In this document: positions 8,704-16,660 of the stretch, one piece after another
Numbering within the stretch: position 1 is the first letter of the stretch
How the letters are laid out: every line of letters starts with the position of its first letter
NCBI RefSeq assembly: GCF_002368195.1
Contig: NZ_AP018178.1
Coordinates: forward strand, 7,080,645 to 7,144,644
Direction of reading: 5' to 3'
Length of the DNA: 64,000 nucleotides
DNA from: Calothrix sp. NIES-2100
Lineage (GTDB): Bacteria > Cyanobacteriota > Cyanobacteriia > Cyanobacteriales > Nostocaceae
Notes under the pieces: generated by a model
Told to the model about the DNA's origin: nothing
What the model saw: only the letters and a program-made list of their open reading frames with translations
Database searches by the model: none
Position numbers and translations under genes: made by a program

Positions 8704-9900
8704 CTAACACTCTCGTAAGTCGAAGGCGACGAGGCGGCTATTTTTCAATACACAGCGGAAATTATCGCGCAGGTAGCGATGCAAGCGATCGTAATGATAT
8801 AGCCACCAAAAGGCCGGCCATCCAAAAACGATGAAGCTAGCGCCCCTTGAGAGCGATCGCTCTATTTCTGAGATTGCAGTTTCATCATCTGTTGGTGGGC
8901 CCCAATACTGGCCATCTCGTTCAATGAAAGGAATAGCATGGCGATCGCCTACAAACTCACCTCCCCACTGATTTTGGTCAACCAAAATAAAACTTTCTCC
9001 TGGGGGAATCAATGCAGCCACGTCTTGTGCTGCTAATTCTAATCGTTCCGTCCAAGACCAATATAGATGTGGTACTAAGTGGTGTATGGACTCACTTTTT
9101 CTAGCATTCAAAGCTAGCAAGCGTTCTCCTAGTTGCTGACGATAGGTGGGATCGGCAGCACGGTCTGATTGTAGAAGGTAAGCGATCGCATCTATGGACT
9201 CGGCCAAGACAGAAAACTTCTGCCAAGGATGCTCTGATATCTGTCCTGGATGAGCGCGAATCAGCGCCAGTTCCTTTTTCAAGAAAACAATATCAAAACG
9301 CGCCGCTAGCCGGAAGGACAAATTCGAGTCAATCGTCGTCCAGGAATGTGGACTATCAAACGAGCCGACCTCTGCAATTGCAGCAGCCCGCATCATTGTA
9401 GTAGCAGTATAAATAGAGCAACCGCGCCAAGCAATACACAAATCGATGTATTCCAGACCTTTGATTAAACCATCGGGCATATCTCCAGTGTCTTGTTTTT
9501 GCGGCAAGATTGTGCCATTCTCATCGATGAACTTAGGCAACGCCAAAGAAAACCCAGCACTGGGATGTTCATCCAAAGCTTGGACAGATTCACGGATGAA
9601 GCTCGGGAGAATTAAATCGTCGTCCGGCACTATGGTTAGATATGGACTTTGATTCACTTCAATGATGCGTTGCCAATTTCTGGCGAAACCAATATTTTTT
9701 TCGTGCCTGATATAGGTAATTCGCTGGTCTTCCTTCGCCAGCGATCGCACAACCATGTCAGTATCATCATCGGAGGCATTGTCCAAAACTAACAATCGTA
9801 AATCTGGATAGTCTTGGGCTAACACACTTTCCATACAACGCTTAAGTAAATCTGCCCGATTGTATGTAGGAATTGCAACAGTAACTTTTTCTTGAGACAT
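8704..9900 (-). CDS. Glycosyltransferase family 2 protein
   Basis: This is an inverting GT-A transferase expected to add one sugar to a lipid-linked or protein-linked glycan in the cytoplasm. The N-terminal domain has VAIPTYNRAD (residues 7-16), LDNASDDD (39-46) for the nucleotide, and PDDD (92-95) as the DxD-type metal site. A WTTIDSNLSFRL-type block near residue 205 is the acceptor and catalytic-base region. The remaining 150 residues form a helical tail rich in Trp and Tyr that I do not recognise. It is the last gene of the minus-strand operon starting at 18745, 110 bases after the GT2-GT4 fusion. The TnpB element follows 39 bases after its stop. Confidence 0.82.
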   Translation of the reverse strand: MSQEKVTVAIPTYNRADLLKRCMESVLAQDYPDLRLLVLDNASDDDTDMVVRSLAKEDQRITYIRHEKNIGFARNWQRIIEVNQSPYLTIVPDDDLILPSFIRESVQALDEHPSAGFSLALPKFIDENGTILPQKQDTGDMPDGLIKGLEYIDLCIAWRGCSIYTATTMMRAAAIAEVGSFDSPHSWTTIDSNLSFRLAARFDIVFLKKELALIRAHPGQISEHPWQKFSVLAESIDAIAYLLQSDRAADPTYRQQLGERLLALNARKSESIHHLVPHLYWSWTERLELAAQDVAALIPPGESFILVDQNQWGGEFVGDRHAIPFIERDGQYWGPPTDDETAISEIERSLSRGASFIVFGWPAFWWLYHYDRLHRYLRDNFRCVLKNSRLVAFDLREC

Positions 9901-10010
9901 TTTTTATACCCATAAACAAAACACAACAATACTTATACAAAAACTCTTTTAAACTCTTATTTCTCCGCGTACTCCGCGTACTCTGCGGTTCGTTTTTTCA
10001 TCAAACCGTA

Positions 10011-11792
10011 CTATTCACTAGCAAATTTGTCAAAATCAGCACACATCTGTTTGGCAACACGCTCCCATGTCCAATTGGCATGAACTCGCCGTGCTGCTTT
10101 TTGTCCAGCCACAGCAGCCTCCTGCGGGTGTTCGTACAGCCACCGCATCAAATAACGCAGGTGTTCGTAATCAGGTTCCGCCCACAAACCGAAGTAGCGA
10201 ACGCGATTTGATTCGATACCCTGTGCATCTACCAGACGATAATCCAGCGGAAAACTATCTTCAGGATCGAGGTACTCTGAGGGGCCACTCCAGTTTGTCG
10301 CAATCAGCGGTAAGCCTGTAGACATTGCTTCCAAACCGCAAAGACCAAATCCCTCTCCCCGAGACGGGAGAATGAATACATCCAGATCCTGCAAAAAGTT
10401 TAGTAACGCCTGTTGATTCATAAAGCCAGAAATGAATTTTATCTGCGGATGGTTGACTTCATAAGCCGCAGCTTTTGACGAACTCTTCATCAGCAAACGC
10501 ACTGATTCTTGAGGAGAAAATTCGTCTTGAAATGCACGCAGTAAAACATCTATTCCTTTTCTCGGACTGAAGTCACCAAAGGTTCCAAAAGTGAAAATTT
10601 CTGAGTGACAACGGTTCAGTAAAGGAAACTGTTGTGTATCAACCCCGTGGTGCAAAACCTTAATCGGAACACGGACACCACATTCCAAAAAGCTCTCTAC
10701 ATTCTGCTGACAAGGGACATATTGTAATGTTACAGATTTGTTGATTTCCTCAACAAAATCTTTGGGAACTAAAGTAGATTCCCACATACAATAATTAACA
10801 ATGCGATCGCATTGCAAAACGCTGGGACGAACAGCATAGTGATAGTAAAAGCCAATTCTACTCCAACTATCCAGCGGGTTAAAAAATTCCTCAAAGCCTA
10901 TCGGCGCTTGGTTTTTTGTGGGTGCAATTGTAATATCAACACCAAGACTAGCAACAGCTTTCAAGAGTTGTCGCCCCACAGAACCATAGCCTTCATTGGG
11001 ACGTAGTATCGAGTGCCAAATTAATTCCCTGCGTCCTGGCTGCCAAGTACTGCGAGCAAAATCAGCAATTTCCGCAGCGTTAGGTATCAAATCGTGTTGA
11101 GCCGCAGCCCCCGCTTGAGCTAATCGCTGCTGGTGATTCCAATAGACTTTTTCCCATTCTTGCCAGCGATCGCCTGCGGAAACGCAATTTTCATGCCAGT
11201 GATGAGATGCGATCGCCACTGGAATATGGCGGAGTAAATGCACCTGACTCATTCGCAACCACAAATCCCAGTCTTCATAGGCTGGTAACGATGAGTCAAA
11301 ACCTCCTACTTCCAGTGCGGCACTTCTACGGTGCATTACATCAGTAGCAAAAATGTAATTTCCATAACTCAGAAGTGTCCCGTCATATTCAAATGAGTAA
11401 ACTACTGGGGACGGTGACACCCCTGCTTGCACCCATTCAGAATCACCGTAAACAAGGCTGATATCTGGGTTTGCTTTCAAATACTGCAAAAGTGTACTGA
11501 GATGATTCGGTTTCCATTCGTCGTCATCATCACAGTAGGCAACGAATGTACCCCTAGCAGCGTTCAATCCTTCAGCACGCGCCGCACCTACACCATGATG
11601 CTGAGTGCGGATCGGGCGTATAGATGCTTGATGATGTATCTCTACAGGTTCATCACTACCATCATCAATAATGATGAGTTCAAAGTCTTTCTCGTCTTGC
11701 AGCAAAACAGAGTCTATTGCCCTTTGCAAGCTCGAATGTCTGTTGTAGGTGCAGATAATGACGCTGATGGTAGGGGAAGTAGAGGTAATCAT
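10011..11792 (-). CDS. Bifunctional GT2-GT4 glycosyltransferase fusion
   Basis: Two transferases are joined in one cytoplasmic chain. The N-terminal GT2 domain (about residues 8-220) has ICTYNR, DDGSDE and the metal motif DDDD. The C-terminal GT4 domain (about 245-593) has a phosphate-binding GTFGDFSPRKG turn. It also has the retaining-family motif E-x7-E in GEGFGLCGLEAM and a terminal WTWERVA helix. Such fusions can add two successive sugars. A TTG at 11798 also opens the frame, but the ATG at 11792 sits nine bases after AGGA and is preferred. The gene follows the 11808-12995 gene by about 15 bases, so the two are very likely co-transcribed. Donor and acceptor are unknown. Confidence 0.85.
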   Translation of the reverse strand: MITSTSPTISVIICTYNRHSSLQRAIDSVLLQDEKDFELIIIDDGSDEPVEIHHQASIRPIRTQHHGVGAARAEGLNAARGTFVAYCDDDDEWKPNHLSTLLQYLKANPDISLVYGDSEWVQAGVSPSPVVYSFEYDGTLLSYGNYIFATDVMHRRSAALEVGGFDSSLPAYEDWDLWLRMSQVHLLRHIPVAIASHHWHENCVSAGDRWQEWEKVYWNHQQRLAQAGAAAQHDLIPNAAEIADFARSTWQPGRRELIWHSILRPNEGYGSVGRQLLKAVASLGVDITIAPTKNQAPIGFEEFFNPLDSWSRIGFYYHYAVRPSVLQCDRIVNYCMWESTLVPKDFVEEINKSVTLQYVPCQQNVESFLECGVRVPIKVLHHGVDTQQFPLLNRCHSEIFTFGTFGDFSPRKGIDVLLRAFQDEFSPQESVRLLMKSSSKAAAYEVNHPQIKFISGFMNQQALLNFLQDLDVFILPSRGEGFGLCGLEAMSTGLPLIATNWSGPSEYLDPEDSFPLDYRLVDAQGIESNRVRYFGLWAEPDYEHLRYLMRWLYEHPQEAAVAGQKAARRVHANWTWERVAKQMCADFDKFASE

Positions 11793-11807
11793 CGGCAATT
11801 TTCCTGC

Positions 11808-12995
11808 TTAAATTAGGCGATCGAGGAGTTGGGTTAGGACTTTACGGGCATCAAAATACTCTTCGGCAATTTCTCTAGCTGCTTGACAGTGGAACTTGTA
11901 GCGGCTGTTAATTTCACCGATTCCCGCGAGTGCTTCTTCCAGGGTATTGAAGGGAATAACGCCATATCCTGTCTGATGCAACCAATCAGAAAAGCCTGTT
12001 TCTTGAACCAGTACCGGACGACCACTGGCGAGGTAAGCAGCACTCCGTTCGCTAAACCAACCGCTGCGACTAATGACATAACCATGTTTAGCGACGGTGA
12101 ACTCTGCTTTTGACTGTTGAATGTAGTGCTGATAAGTCCAAGGGTCTAGGGTTGTCTCATGGGGGTCTTGTAGTAACCAGCCTTTACTTGCAAGTAGCGA
12201 TCGCGGTGCTGTTGGGCTACCTACGGCTAACTCAAAAATAGATTCACTCTTTTGGGGTAAATCTAAGTAAGGCTCAAAAGAATCAGACTTCATGCCATAT
12301 TTTTGCCCATTGTATTCACGGGCTGGGTAACTGTCCCAGAGCATGACCGTGGTAAACTTTCCTGGTTCGATTCCTGGTGTGGCAGGCCAAGCATTTAAGA
12401 AAATAGGATGGCGCGTAGCTTGCCAAGGTAGTCCATCATTGGGGATGGTAGAGCGATTGTTGTCGATATTTTCCCCAAAGCTCAAGAAAGCTGTGTGTTG
12501 CTTGGCTAAATTTAAAGCTGCTGGATTAATTAAATGCCGAATCTGGGTAAAAACTGGATCTTTATCGATAAATGCACGTGCGGGAATTTCCATCAACCAA
12601 GGACGCAGGGGATTTACGCCAGAGAAGTTCAAAACCACATCGGCAGTAGCACAGATGTCTAAAATATGATTAGCGCAGGAGCCATGCCAAGTGGTTGTGT
12701 GAGCATCGTAATATGCCCAGCGATCGCCTAGTCCAACTTTGGCAAAAATCCGCGTTGCAAATTCCAGCCCGTAGGTCGGATCTGTATCCATCACACCTCT
12801 TACTGGGTCATAGCAAGAGGGATAGTCATCGCTATCTTCAACGAAGTAGACATCATGTCCCAAGCTGGCAAGACCTAAGAGGTAGTGTAGATCGCTCCAA
12901 GCCATGCCACCTATAGGGCCGCGCACGATGTAGCCAAGTACGATAATCCGCAGGCGGTTGACTGGATCGGAATTGTTAAAACGTAGGCTAGTCAT
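11808..12995 (-). CDS. CgeB-like/GT-B glycosyltransferase-type protein, paralogue 1
   Basis: I do not recognise a characterised member. The protein opens with a Rossmann strand, LRIIVLGYIVRGPIGGMAW, and LASLGHDVYFVED. It ends with SGWFSERSAAYLASGRPVLVQETGFSDWL and a YFDARKVL tail, the layout of CgeB-like GT-B proteins where the last domain binds a sugar nucleotide. It is clearly homologous along its length to the next gene upstream (12988-14193), so the pair arose by duplication. The start is the ATG at 12995, set by a perfect AGGAGG six bases upstream. That start overlaps the previous stop by 8 bases, implying translational coupling. A longer frame to 13025 lacks this support. Likely a sugar transferase in the operon's glycan pathway. 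Confidence 0.7.
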   Translation of the reverse strand: MTSLRFNNSDPVNRLRIIVLGYIVRGPIGGMAWSDLHYLLGLASLGHDVYFVEDSDDYPSCYDPVRGVMDTDPTYGLEFATRIFAKVGLGDRWAYYDAHTTTWHGSCANHILDICATADVVLNFSGVNPLRPWLMEIPARAFIDKDPVFTQIRHLINPAALNLAKQHTAFLSFGENIDNNRSTIPNDGLPWQATRHPIFLNAWPATPGIEPGKFTTVMLWDSYPAREYNGQKYGMKSDSFEPYLDLPQKSESIFELAVGSPTAPRSLLASKGWLLQDPHETTLDPWTYQHYIQQSKAEFTVAKHGYVISRSGWFSERSAAYLASGRPVLVQETGFSDWLHQTGYGVIPFNTLEEALAGIGEINSRYKFHCQAAREIAEEYFDARKVLTQLLDRLI

Positions 12996-14193
12996 GACGA
13001 CCTCCTGAAGATAGGGCGGCATCAAGCAGTTGGCTGAGTACTAGATTCGAGTCGAAATACTCGTGAGCGATGTTAAGTGCTGCTGTTGTGTGCCATGTAT
13101 AATTTGCCTCGACTTCATGGATAGCTGCGATCGCTTCTTCCTGTGTTGTAAATGTCAAAATCCCTTTTCCTACTGGCAGGATGCTACTAAAGCCAGTATC
13201 TTGAACAACCACAGGACGAGCCGCAGCCAAGTAGCAAGCAGAACGGCAACTAAACCAACCACTGGCCATTGCTACGTATACGTGTTTAGCTGGGGAAAGT
13301 TCACCGCGTGAGTTAGCGATAAATTTCTGATAACTTTCTGGTGTCAATGTTGCACTAGGCGCGTCTACTACTTTCCACCCGGCAGTTGCTATTTCCTCTA
13401 GGGGAGCTTTTACGCCACCTACCGCCACACTCAGGGGTACATTTGTCTGTTGGGGTAAAGTCAGTAATTTCTCAAACTCAGCGCCTTTGCTGTTATACTC
13501 TACGTCTTTGTAGATCAGCTTTCCTTTGAAGGCGTTCCAAGTCATTACTGTCGTCCACGCTCCGTTTTGGGGTGGTGGAACAGAGGCGACACGCTGCCAC
13601 AAATCCATGACAACTGGCATTCGTGTTGTCTGCCATGTAAAATCTACCTTAGGGATGAGGCAATCTGCGTTATAAATGTTCTCTGCATAAGTAAAGTGTC
13701 GGTCATGGGCTGCTACGGAATCGCACCATCGCTCGACGTTCTCTGACCAAGCAAAGCGTTCACTGAGCATCAGTTGGTTGTAGCCGGGATCGGTGTCGAG
13801 AAAGATTTTCACGCACCGTGAGGAGAGGCGATCGGGAATTATGCACGCTCCACTGACATTGAGGAATACATCAGATGTCCGTGCTACTTCGGTGAATTCT
13901 GCCAGACTCATGCCGAAACTGGTTGAATGTAGGTGCAGGTAATGCCAGCGGTCTTTCAGTTCTGGCGCGTACTGTTCCCAGAATTCTTGAATGTATTGTG
14001 CGGAGTAGCTAGGGTCTGAGGTATAAGTTTTATCAATGGGATGATACGGCCAGCTCCAAGTGTCTTCGTGATAGTATACGTCGTGTCCCAATCGCGCCAG
14101 CCCGATGGCGTACTGGAGATAATCCCACGCTACTCCACCGACTGGATACAAGCCGACTAGTCCTGTGACGATGATGCGAAGTTTTGAAGACAT
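12988..14193 (-). CDS. CgeB-like/GT-B glycosyltransferase-type protein, paralogue 2
   Basis: This 401-residue paralogue of the following gene begins LRIIVTGLVGLYPVGGVAWDYLQY with ARLGHDVYYHED. It ends SGWFSCRSACYLAAARPVVVQDTGFSS with an EYFDSNLVLSQLL tail. The shared N-terminal glycine-rich turn and C-terminal nucleotide-binding block suggest a GT-B fold. Between the two paralogues the middle third is the most different, as expected if acceptors differ. Its end contains the Shine-Dalgarno of the next gene (codons SGGR), a tight coupling. A 138-base gap with tandem repeats separates it from the ABC exporter upstream. The function as a glycosyltransferase is inferred from fold and context. Confidence 0.68.
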   Translation of the reverse strand: MSSKLRIIVTGLVGLYPVGGVAWDYLQYAIGLARLGHDVYYHEDTWSWPYHPIDKTYTSDPSYSAQYIQEFWEQYAPELKDRWHYLHLHSTSFGMSLAEFTEVARTSDVFLNVSGACIIPDRLSSRCVKIFLDTDPGYNQLMLSERFAWSENVERWCDSVAAHDRHFTYAENIYNADCLIPKVDFTWQTTRMPVVMDLWQRVASVPPPQNGAWTTVMTWNAFKGKLIYKDVEYNSKGAEFEKLLTLPQQTNVPLSVAVGGVKAPLEEIATAGWKVVDAPSATLTPESYQKFIANSRGELSPAKHVYVAMASGWFSCRSACYLAAARPVVVQDTGFSSILPVGKGILTFTTQEEAIAAIHEVEANYTWHTTAALNIAHEYFDSNLVLSQLLDAALSSGGRHD

Positions 14194-14220
14194 TGGCAGC
14201 TACTTAGTAATGGAAGGAGG

Positions 14221-14326
14221 CTGGGGGGGCAGGGGGATGAGGGGGACAAAGGGCACAAGGGCAACAAGGAGGACAAGGAGGACAAATGACAAATGACAAA
14301 TGACCAATGACTATTGACTGTTGACT
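14221..14326. repeat. G/A-rich and TGACAAA-type tandem repeats inside the operon
   Basis: A purine-rich run with repeated AAGGAGGACA units passes into heptanucleotide copies (GACAAAT, GACCAAT, GACTATT, GACTGTT). It fills the gap between the ABC exporter stop and the paralogue 2 start. Such repeats are typical of Nostocales and slip easily. The AAGGAGG units resemble ribosome-binding sites, but none is next to a usable start here. Confidence 0.7.
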
Positions 14327-14331
14327 CAGGA

Positions 14332-16068
14332 TTAAGCAGCTATTAAATTGATCAGTCGTCCATCTTCAATTTCCATCCGCATATCGCAAATGTCTAGGGT
14401 ACTCAAGCGGTGGGCGATCATAAAGGTGGTGCGTCCACGTACAAGTCGTTCCATCGCTTCCATGATTGCGGTTTCGGTTTTGGTATCAACGGAACTGGTG
14501 GGTTCGTCAAGGATTAAGATGGGAGCATCTTTAAGGAAGGCGCGGGCGAGGGAAATTCGCTGACGTTCGCCACCGGAAAGGCACATACCACGTTCGCCAA
14601 CTTGAGTTTCGTAGCCTTGGGGTAGTTTGGAAATGAACTCATGAGCGTTGGCTGCTTTGGCTGCGGCAATAATTTCGCGATCGCTCGCATCTGGTTTAGC
14701 ATAGGCTATGTTCTCGGCTATAGTAGTTGAGAACAGTACAGGCTCCTGTAAAACGATCGCAAATTGGTTACGCAAATCGGCGAGTTTGTAGTCTCGTAAG
14801 TCAACGCCGTCGAGCAAAATTTGACCACTGCTGGGATCGAAGAACCGCATCAGCAGGTTTACTAAAGTTGTTTTACCTGCACCGGTTCTCCCAGCAATGC
14901 CTAAGTGGGTTCCGGCGGGAATTTCAAAGGATATCCCCTGCAAAACTTGGTTGTTATTAAAGGCGAAGGAAACATTGTGGAAGCTGACTGCACCTAAAGC
15001 ACGAGTAATCGGTTGGGCATTTTTGCTCTCAATTACATCTGGTGCTTGATCGAGAAGTAAGAAAGCTCTCTCCGCACTCGCAAGCGATCGCTGTAGCCCT
15101 GTGACTTGATTACCGATTGATTGCAATGGCCCATATAGCTGTGTAATATATGCCTCTACTACCAGCAGTTCACCCAAAGTCAAAATACCTGTTTGAACGT
15201 GTCGCACGCCCATAAACAGAATGACAGCATATCCCAGAGCAGTTATTAGGTTAATGAGGGAACTGACAAAATTTTGAATGGCAACGACGCGGATACGTAT
15301 CCAAATTGCTTTACTAAAGTTGCTGACAAAGCGTTGCCGTTCTCGTTCTTCCCTTCCAAAAGCCTTGACGACTCGAACTGCTCCTAACACCTCCTGAACC
15401 ACTGACATTGCTGAACTTTCAAACTTTTGATAGTCAAGCCATTGAGTCCGCAAGCTGCTGCTGGAAATCCTTGTCACTAAAAACAAAAAGGGTGAAACTA
15501 ACAGCGCAATCAAAGCTAATTGCCAGTCAATTAGGGCAGTTACATAGAACATACCCACAAGCCACAAACTGGTAATAAATAACGGTACAATGCCGTCAAT
15601 CGTTGTCCATTGGATAGCCGGGGCATCGTATTGGATGCGGTATGTGGAGTCGAATGTACCTACGGAATCATGGTAAGAAAGTGAGACACGTTGAGCGTGA
15701 TGCAACAGGCGGGCCCGGAAGTCCAGAACCATCTTTTCGCTGGTATAGGTTCGCAGTAACGAACTTGCCAGCCCCAGCAGTGGGCGCAGTATGGCAATGA
15801 ATACTACTAAACTAGCAGCAAATACAAGTACAGCGGTTTTGGAATCTGTCCAAGTCACTGGTAGCAGTGCATTTAAGAAGCTAGGAAGCGGTTGCGAGCC
15901 GATAACGTTGTCAACAACAATCTTTAATGGTAAAGGCGTAAGTAAAGCCAGGGGAGTTGACAGCAGGTCGAGGAGAAAAGTACCGACAATGTGAAACCAG
16001 TATGGTCTTACTTGAAGTAACAAGCGTCGATAGATATGCAAATCTATATTGAACTTCGAGGTAGTCAT
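14332..16068 (-). CDS. Type I ABC exporter half-transporter (MsbA/HepA-like)
   Basis: This is a fused permease-ATPase of 578 residues that should work as a homodimer in the cytoplasmic membrane, exporting a lipid-linked glycan, glycolipid or peptide. The membrane domain with six helices covers about residues 15-325. The nucleotide-binding domain follows: Walker A GRTGAGKTTL near 390-399, the Q-loop QEPVLFS, signature LSGGERQRISLARAF, Walker B ILILDEPTSSVD and switch His in IAHRLST. The start ATG shares one base with the stop of the 188-residue protein (TAATG), so the two are coupled. Placement between a glycoside hydrolase-GT fusion and GT genes argues for a glycan-type substrate. The heterocyst exporter HepA has this architecture, but identity with it is not shown. 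Confidence 0.88.
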   Translation of the reverse strand: MTTSKFNIDLHIYRRLLLQVRPYWFHIVGTFLLDLLSTPLALLTPLPLKIVVDNVIGSQPLPSFLNALLPVTWTDSKTAVLVFAASLVVFIAILRPLLGLASSLLRTYTSEKMVLDFRARLLHHAQRVSLSYHDSVGTFDSTYRIQYDAPAIQWTTIDGIVPLFITSLWLVGMFYVTALIDWQLALIALLVSPFLFLVTRISSSSLRTQWLDYQKFESSAMSVVQEVLGAVRVVKAFGREERERQRFVSNFSKAIWIRIRVVAIQNFVSSLINLITALGYAVILFMGVRHVQTGILTLGELLVVEAYITQLYGPLQSIGNQVTGLQRSLASAERAFLLLDQAPDVIESKNAQPITRALGAVSFHNVSFAFNNNQVLQGISFEIPAGTHLGIAGRTGAGKTTLVNLLMRFFDPSSGQILLDGVDLRDYKLADLRNQFAIVLQEPVLFSTTIAENIAYAKPDASDREIIAAAKAANAHEFISKLPQGYETQVGERGMCLSGGERQRISLARAFLKDAPILILDEPTSSVDTKTETAIMEAMERLVRGRTTFMIAHRLSTLDICDMRMEIEDGRLINLIAA

Positions 16069-16634
16069 TATGGCTGTAAGATCGGACTTTGGGCGACAGA
16101 TTTGTTATTAGCGACTTGTATCGGCAGCAGATAGACTCTTTTGGCAATGCTTTCCAACACTTGGTAGAGAACACGTCCGAGTTGGATGTTCTGGTAGAGG
16201 ATGACACAAGCGTTGAATATACTGAGTGTAACTGTAATTGCTGCTACTTCTGGCATTCCCAGAAGCATTGCCAAAATTGTGAACAGACAATAACCAACCA
16301 TAGCCATAGTAGCTAACTGTGACATTCTCAGGGCACATCGCACTCTCAGAACTCGTTTGTTACCTCCATGATTTTCAGCACACATTTTCAGCTGCACTTT
16401 TGACCAAATCCCCTGAGAAATCTCTAAATCCCAGTCACTCCAGCCTTGATCTATAACAATGAAATATTTGTAGGCTATGAGTAAATCCATGACTTTGTGC
16501 AGCAGGGTCTCTTTCTCCATTCCTGTTTCTGTCCAATAGGACAATTCATAGCCGCGATCGCCCCAGGAAATATTGATTTTGGATGCTGGCGAATCAAAGT
16601 TGATTAAATCTGCTTGAGTTAATGTTTGAGTCAT
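16068..16634 (-). CDS. Uncharacterised membrane protein of 188 residues
   Basis: I do not recognise this with confidence. A soluble N-terminal part of about 105 residues contains WGDRGYELSYWTETG, YFIVIDQGWSDWDLEI near 57-72 and ENHGGNKRVLRVRC near 86-99. Two membrane segments follow (about 108-128 and 133-152), then a short polar tail. It is locked between the GH-GT2 fusion (26 bases upstream) and the ABC exporter (one-base overlap), so it should act with them. One idea is that it corresponds to a C-terminal domain that other bacteria carry fused to a glycosyltransferase. A role as partner subunit or substrate-presenting protein is inference. Confidence 0.6.
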   Translation of the reverse strand: MTQTLTQADLINFDSPASKINISWGDRGYELSYWTETGMEKETLLHKVMDLLIAYKYFIVIDQGWSDWDLEISQGIWSKVQLKMCAENHGGNKRVLRVRCALRMSQLATMAMVGYCLFTILAMLLGMPEVAAITVTLSIFNACVILYQNIQLGRVLYQVLESIAKRVYLLPIQVANNKSVAQSPILQP

Positions 16635-16660
16635 GTGCTTAAAACTTCTGGTATTTAAAT

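Noticed and set aside
12343..12669. 108-codon plus-strand frame opposite paralogue 1
   Set aside because: Antisense shadow of a well-supported gene with no independent signal.
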